Shown: positions 6,063 through 9,118 of the stretch, piece by piece | Numbering within the stretch: the first letter of the stretch is position 1 | Layout of the letters: each line of letters starts with the position of its first letter | From: Burkholderiales bacterium | GTDB lineage: Bacteria; Pseudomonadota; Gammaproteobacteria; Burkholderiales; Thiobacillaceae | NCBI GenBank assembly: GCA_005790965.1 | Contig: SXTL01000097.1 | Location: forward strand, 1 to 9,118 | Direction: 5' to 3' | DNA: 9,118 nucleotides | The notes under the pieces: model-generated | What the model saw: only the letters and a program-made list of their open reading frames with translations | What the model was told of the DNA's origin: nothing | The model's database searches: none | Made by a program: the position numbers and the translations under genes

Positions 6063-7079
6063 TTACTTGATGTGCTTCATCTCGGCTTCAACCATCTTCA
6101 CCACGCTAGGAGGCAGCGCGACGAAACCCAGATCTTCAGCCATCTTTTGGCCATTATTCAAGGACCAGGTCAGGAACTCAACGACACCCTTCTGACGAGC
6201 TGCGTCCGCGCCCTTTTCATAGGCCAGAACATAGGTTGCGCTGGTGATGGGCCAAGCGTTCTTGTGGGTCTGATCCAGCAAGTCCGGAGCCATGCCCTTG
6301 ACCTTGAAGTTGGCGCCACCCGCGGCATCAGCCACGGCATCCTGATTCGGAACAATGTAGTTGCCGGCCTTGTTTTTCAGGGCCACAAAGCTCATCTTGT
6401 TCTTCATCGCATCGGCGATATCCACATAGCCGATGGCACCGGCGATCTTGGTGACATTAGCGGCCACGCCCGGGTTACCCTTGCCGCCCACGCCGTTAGC
6501 CGGCCAGTTCACGGTTGTACCAGCCCCCACATCGCGCTTGAAAGCCATGGATTGCTTGGCCAGATAATGGGTAAACACATGGGTCGTGCCCGAGCCGTCG
6601 GAACGGTGTGCAACGGTAATGGCCAGATCCGGCAGCTTGACGCCGGGGTTCAGCTTGGCAATAGCGGCATCGTTCCACTTCTTGACTTCGCCACGGAAGA
6701 TGTCAGCCACCACTTCGCCGTTCAGCTTCAATTGACCTGAAGCAATGCCGGGAACATTCAACACGATGGTGACGCCGCCCATCACGGTAGGCACTTGCAC
6801 CAAGCCAGCCGCGTCAAGATCCGCCTCTTTCAGGGGGGCATCGGTACCGCCAAAATCAACCGTCTTGGCCTTGATCTGCTTGATGCCGCCAGAAGAACCA
6901 ATACCTTGGTAGTTCACCTGGTTACCGGTAGCCGCCTTGTAGCCCTCAGCCCACTTGGTGTAGATGGCGTAAGGGAAAGTTGCGCCCGCGCCCGTAATAT
7001 CGGCTGCTTGAGCGGAATGAGCACCCGCCGCAAACAGGGCCGCGACCAGAATCGACTTCAAAAAATGGGTTTTATGCAT
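6063..7079 (-). CDS. pstS: Periplasmic phosphate-binding protein
   Basis: PstS captures phosphate in the periplasm and delivers it to PstC-PstA. From the ATG at 7079 the protein has 338 residues. The N-terminus is a signal peptide: HKTHFLK, a hydrophobic core, then AHSAQA with likely cleavage between residues 25 and 26. There is no lipobox Cys, so the protein is soluble. Binding motifs are GAGATFP (30-36), the SSGG region (62-65), FGGTDAP (76-82) and RSDGSGTTH (159-167), whose Arg, Asp, Ser, Gly and Thr contact phosphate in the family. The start has AGGAG close upstream; an in-frame extension to 7106 would spoil the signal peptide. It lies 28 nt after the acyltransferase gene, behind its own candidate Pho-box promoter. 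Confidence 0.97.
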   Translation of the reverse strand: MHKTHFLKSILVAALFAAGAHSAQAADITGAGATFPYAIYTKWAEGYKAATGNQVNYQGIGSSGGIKQIKAKTVDFGGTDAPLKEADLDAAGLVQVPTVMGGVTIVLNVPGIASGQLKLNGEVVADIFRGEVKKWNDAAIAKLNPGVKLPDLAITVAHRSDGSGTTHVFTHYLAKQSMAFKRDVGAGTTVNWPANGVGGKGNPGVAANVTKIAGAIGYVDIADAMKNKMSFVALKNKAGNYIVPNQDAVADAAGGANFKVKGMAPDLLDQTHKNAWPITSATYVLAYEKGADAARQKGVVEFLTWSLNNGQKMAEDLGFVALPPSVVKMVEAEMKHIK

Positions 7080-7107
7080 GATTTCTCCTGACATGAAAGG
7101 GAACAAC

Positions 7108-7917
7108 CTAAGTGCAACCCTTCGTATCGTACGCCGCGAATGTTACAGAACTGTTACCGACTGATGAACTCTTTTCAAGGCCAGAGCGGATCTGATTTTC
7201 CACCTCGGCGACGAGGCTGCGCCGGTCACCAGATCCGGCCGCGAGAGCTGGCATAAACTCAATCTCCGCCGTAAACGGTTCGCCACTCGCGATGCGCCAA
7301 AGCGACTCCACCAGAGTCATCTCGCCGTAATAGGCCGGGGTTTCAGTACGCTGCCCCTGAGCATCTAAGTAACGAATCGAGACCGGGCAAAGGCTCGCAT
7401 GCGCTTGAATGACAGGCTCCAGCAAGGCTCCGCGGAAGGGCAAGACGCGATCGCCGGCCGTCGTCGTTCCTTCCGGGAAAAGGGTCAGACACTCGCCCTT
7501 AGCCAACAGCGAGGCCATCGTCACATTCATCTCCCGGATCGCCGAGCGTTTCTCGCGAGCCAGAAACAAGGTCCCTGTCTGCGCGGCCAGCCAGCCAAAC
7601 AAGGGCCAGCGCGCGATATCTGCCTTGGCAATAAAACGACACGGCAAAATGCTATGCAGAAGATGGATATCCAGCCAAGAGATATGATTGGCGACGATCA
7701 AGACACCGTGGCCACGCAGATGGGGTGCGCGACCACGCACAACCAGGCCGATACCCAACAACCGCAACATTCCAGCTGACCAACGCGTCACCCGACGGCC
7801 TTGCTCCCAGCGATCCAGACGCGGAAACAACAACGCAACCGTCAAGGCGCCCGCCAACAAGTGCCAGGCGAGACGAAGCAGGCGCAACCACGCCCGCAAC
7901 ACTTCAAGGCGAAACAT
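7108..7917 (-). CDS. olsA: 1-acyl-glycerol-3-phosphate/lyso-ornithine-lipid O-acyltransferase (PlsC/OlsA family)
   Basis: This membrane-bound acyltransferase transfers an acyl chain from acyl-ACP or acyl-CoA to a lysolipid. The protein has 269 residues from the ATG at 7917 (a TTG one codon earlier is possible). There is an N-terminal hydrophobic stretch at about 15-33. The catalytic motif I is NHISWLD (77-83), motif II is GTLFLAR (115-121), and motif III is FPEGTTT (147-153). The family includes PlsC, which makes phosphatidic acid, and OlsA, which completes ornithine lipid; motifs alone do not separate them. I favour OlsA because the gene follows olsB by 14 nt and both sit behind a Pho box and before pst. 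The last 20 or so residues look unconstrained, and their codons carry the pstS Pho box. Confidence 0.85.
   Translation of the reverse strand: MFRLEVLRAWLRLLRLAWHLLAGALTVALLFPRLDRWEQGRRVTRWSAGMLRLLGIGLVVRGRAPHLRGHGVLIVANHISWLDIHLLHSILPCRFIAKADIARWPLFGWLAAQTGTLFLAREKRSAIREMNVTMASLLAKGECLTLFPEGTTTAGDRVLPFRGALLEPVIQAHASLCPVSIRYLDAQGQRTETPAYYGEMTLVESLWRIASGEPFTAEIEFMPALAAGSGDRRSLVAEVENQIRSGLEKSSSVGNSSVTFAAYDTKGCT
7126..7170 (-). promoter_or_regulatory. Candidate Pho-box promoter of pstS inside the acyltransferase gene
   Basis: Read on the minus strand, AGTTCAT (7164-7170), CGGTAAC (7153-7159) and CTGTAAC (7142-7148) recur every 11 bp with 4-nt spacers. Ten nt after the last unit comes TACGAT (7126-7131, 4 of 6 to the -10 consensus). 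The predicted start near 7119 gives a 40-nt leader. The units are degenerate relative to CTGTCAT, but phase and distance to the -10 equal those upstream of olsB. The whole element lies within the last codons of the preceding gene. Confidence 0.6.
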
Positions 7918-7931
7918 CAATCCGGCAACCC

Positions 7932-8708
7932 TCAGCGCGTCAGAAAATGGCGAGCATACACCGGGCTAAGGTTCTTCATCGGCAAAAGGATGGGCAGATC
8001 TGCCGTATTGAAATCTGGATCCCAGGCTGGCTCGCCGCAGACCATGGCCCCGGCGCGCAGGTAACCTTTGATCAAGGGCGGGATAAGGGGGGCGGGGGCA
8101 GCCTCCAAGTCGGCGAGCGGTAACGGGCAACGCGGAAAGACACGCCACTCTGGCGGAGCCAAATGCCGTTCCTTGATCGCGTGCCAAATAGCGGCTGCGT
8201 TGTGTCCGCCATCTTGCATACCGATGCTGGCACAGCCAATCAAGGTGTCATAACCGCGCTTTTGCATGAATTCAGCCAGACCCATCCATAGAAGGGTGAT
8301 CACGCCCCCGCTCCGGTGCGCCGAATGCACGCAGGATCGGCCCAGTTCGACCATGCGCGGGCGCAAATGCTGCAAGCGAACCAGATCAAACTCCTGATCG
8401 CTGTAATAGCTACCCACCTCGTTCGCCGCTTCAGGAGTAAGGATACGGTAGGTGCCTACCACTTGCCCACTCGCCTCATCGCGCACCAGCAAGTGCTCGC
8501 AAAAATCATCATAGAGGTCGATATCCAGACCCGGTTCTGGGCTCGCCAGATGCGCACCCATCTCATCGGCAAAAACCTGCCAGCGCAATTTTTGCGCCTC
8601 GCGGATCGCATCGCTACTGGTCGCCATGCCCAGCACAAAGCGTTGTTTTTGGCGGGTACCTGCAAATTCTGCCGCTTCCTGTAGCGGGGTATTCTGCGCA
8701 AGATTCAT
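7932..8708 (-). CDS. olsB: L-ornithine N-alpha-acyltransferase (OlsB-like, GNAT fold)
   Basis: OlsB joins a 3-hydroxyacyl chain from acyl-ACP to ornithine, making lyso-ornithine lipid, the first step to a membrane lipid without phosphorus. The 258-residue protein shows the family pattern: LRWQVFADEMG (41-51), DIDLYDDFCEHLLV (62-75), VVGTYRIL (83-90), ELGRSCVHSAHRSGGVITLLW (121-141) with the acyl-carrier-binding stretch, and LIGCASI (156-162). These proteins are sometimes annotated as hemolysin-like. No signal peptide or membrane helix is seen. The ATG at 8708 has AAGGA 7 nt upstream. It is the first gene after a strong Pho-box array, and the acyltransferase gene follows 14 nt later. The ornithine substrate is inferred from family and partner gene. 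Confidence 0.88.
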   Translation of the reverse strand: MNLAQNTPLQEAAEFAGTRQKQRFVLGMATSSDAIREAQKLRWQVFADEMGAHLASPEPGLDIDLYDDFCEHLLVRDEASGQVVGTYRILTPEAANEVGSYYSDQEFDLVRLQHLRPRMVELGRSCVHSAHRSGGVITLLWMGLAEFMQKRGYDTLIGCASIGMQDGGHNAAAIWHAIKERHLAPPEWRVFPRCPLPLADLEAAPAPLIPPLIKGYLRAGAMVCGEPAWDPDFNTADLPILLPMKNLSPVYARHFLTR

Positions 8709-8742
8709 CTCGGCATCCTTCTATGGATAATTTTGTCACCCC

Positions 8743-8798
8743 ATCCTAGGGGGGTGGCGTGACGCCGGCGTGACAGCAGGATGAAACTTTAGTGACAG
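8743..8798 (-). promoter_or_regulatory. Four-unit tandem Pho box and -10 upstream of olsB
   Basis: Read on the minus strand, CTGTCAC (8792-8798), GTTTCAT (8781-8787), CTGTCAC (8770-8776) and GCGTCAC (8759-8765) repeat every 11 bp with 4-nt spacers, as expected for two adjacent PhoB dimer sites. Ten nt after the last unit is TAGGAT (8743-8748, 4 of 6 to the -10 consensus); this distance is that of E. coli phoA. The predicted start near 8736 gives a 28-nt leader. The array begins 8 nt past the stop of the upstream glycosyltransferase. A CACCCC/GGGGTG inverted repeat (8737-8742 and 8751-8756) brackets the -10. Confidence 0.85.
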
Positions 8799-8806
8799 GT
8801 ACGCGC

Positions 8807-9118
8807 CTATTCGCCCTGCGCGGCCCGAACCTCGTTCAGCGCCGCTTCGAAGTGGCGTAGAACTTGATCCCAGGAACGCGACTGCACCGAGACGCAAGCC
8901 TGAGTCGCCAGGCGCCGCCGTAGTGACGCATCTTCGGCCACCCGCCGTGCCGCCGCCACAAAGGCCACCCGGTCACCTGGACTGACCGTGACCCCGTTGA
9001 CCCCATCTTGAATTAACTCCGAGGCCGCTGCGCTCCGATAAGCCACTACCGCCAAACCGCTAGCCATCGCTTCGGCCACCACATTGCCGTAGGTTTCAGT
9101 AAGGCTGGGAAACAAAAA
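8807..9118 (-). CDS. GT4-family glycosyltransferase, C-terminal fragment (5' end outside window)
   Basis: Only the last 103 codons lie in the window; the frame is open to the edge, and no start is present. The fragment begins FLFPSLTETYGNVVAEAMAS, the donor-binding EX7E motif of retaining GT-B glycosyltransferases (Glu8 and Glu16 of the fragment). GLAVVAY, the nucleotide-sugar loop GVNGVTVSPGD and a helical C-terminus follow. GT4 enzymes that glycosylate diacylglycerol (Agt, SqdX and MgtA types) share this ending, but so do sugar transferases of other pathways, so substrate cannot be read from this piece. The neighbouring ornithine-lipid and phosphate genes make a role in glycolipid synthesis under phosphate limitation an attractive inference. 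Confidence 0.85.
   Translation of the reverse strand, partial: FLFPSLTETYGNVVAEAMASGLAVVAYRSAAASELIQDGVNGVTVSPGDRVAFVAAARRVAEDASLRRRLATQACVSVQSRSWDQVLRHFEAALNEVRAAQGE

Noticed and set aside
6072..6740. Long open frame on the plus strand (222 codons) opposite pstS
   Set aside because: It is the antisense of a well-supported pstS gene, its protein resembles no family I know, and such frames arise from GC-rich codon use.
7080..7106. Extension of pstS to 7106
   Set aside because: The added residues precede a complete signal peptide, and the Shine-Dalgarno sequence AGGAG fits only the 7079 start.
8737..8756. CACCCC/GGGGTG hairpin as terminator of the glycosyltransferase gene
   Set aside because: No T-run follows the stem, and it overlaps the olsB -10 region, so a promoter-associated palindrome or chance is as likely.
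1..9118. CRISPR arrays, insertion sequences, attachment sites, riboswitches
   Set aside because: Reading both strands I found no spaced identical repeats, transposase motifs, terminal inverted repeats with duplications, or riboswitch cores I recognise. The tRNA-Leu has no integrase gene or duplicated 3' end nearby.

Overview
The window reads as chromosomal DNA of a betaproteobacterium. The order tpiA-secG-tRNA-Leu-nuoABC is, from memory, common in that class, and all proteins look proteobacterial. I cannot fix genus or order. Every gene lies on the minus strand, so transcription runs from high to low coordinates. I see no insertion sequence, CRISPR array, phage gene or rRNA.

Read in the direction of transcription, the window falls into three blocks. 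Block 1 (9118 to about 2949) looks like a phosphate-starvation island. It holds the C-terminal end of a GT4 glycosyltransferase, an OlsB-like ornithine N-acyltransferase, a PlsC/OlsA-like acyltransferase, the phosphate ABC transporter pstS-pstC-pstA-pstB, and an 84-residue protein of unknown function. Block 2 (2881 to 1559) is housekeeping: tpiA with a clear sigma-70 promoter, secG, and a tRNA-Leu(GAG). Block 3 (1473 to 1) is the start of the NADH dehydrogenase operon, nuoA-nuoB-nuoC, with its own sigma-70 promoter; nuoC runs off the window.

The most interesting signal is regulatory. Upstream of olsB, of pstS and of the 84-residue gene there are direct repeats of 7-mers resembling CTGTCAT/C, spaced every 11 bp. 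Each array is followed 10 nt later by a plausible -10 hexamer, the geometry of E. coli PhoB-dependent promoters such as phoA. The pstS box lies inside the 3' end of the acyltransferase gene. Together these predict that phosphate import, synthesis of a phosphorus-free membrane lipid (ornithine lipid), perhaps glycolipid synthesis, and one uncharacterised small protein are induced together when phosphate is scarce. Phosphate control of ornithine-lipid synthesis is known in other bacteria. The compact linkage here and the orphan gene with its own box are the parts worth a second look. No phoU, phoB or phoR gene is in the window.
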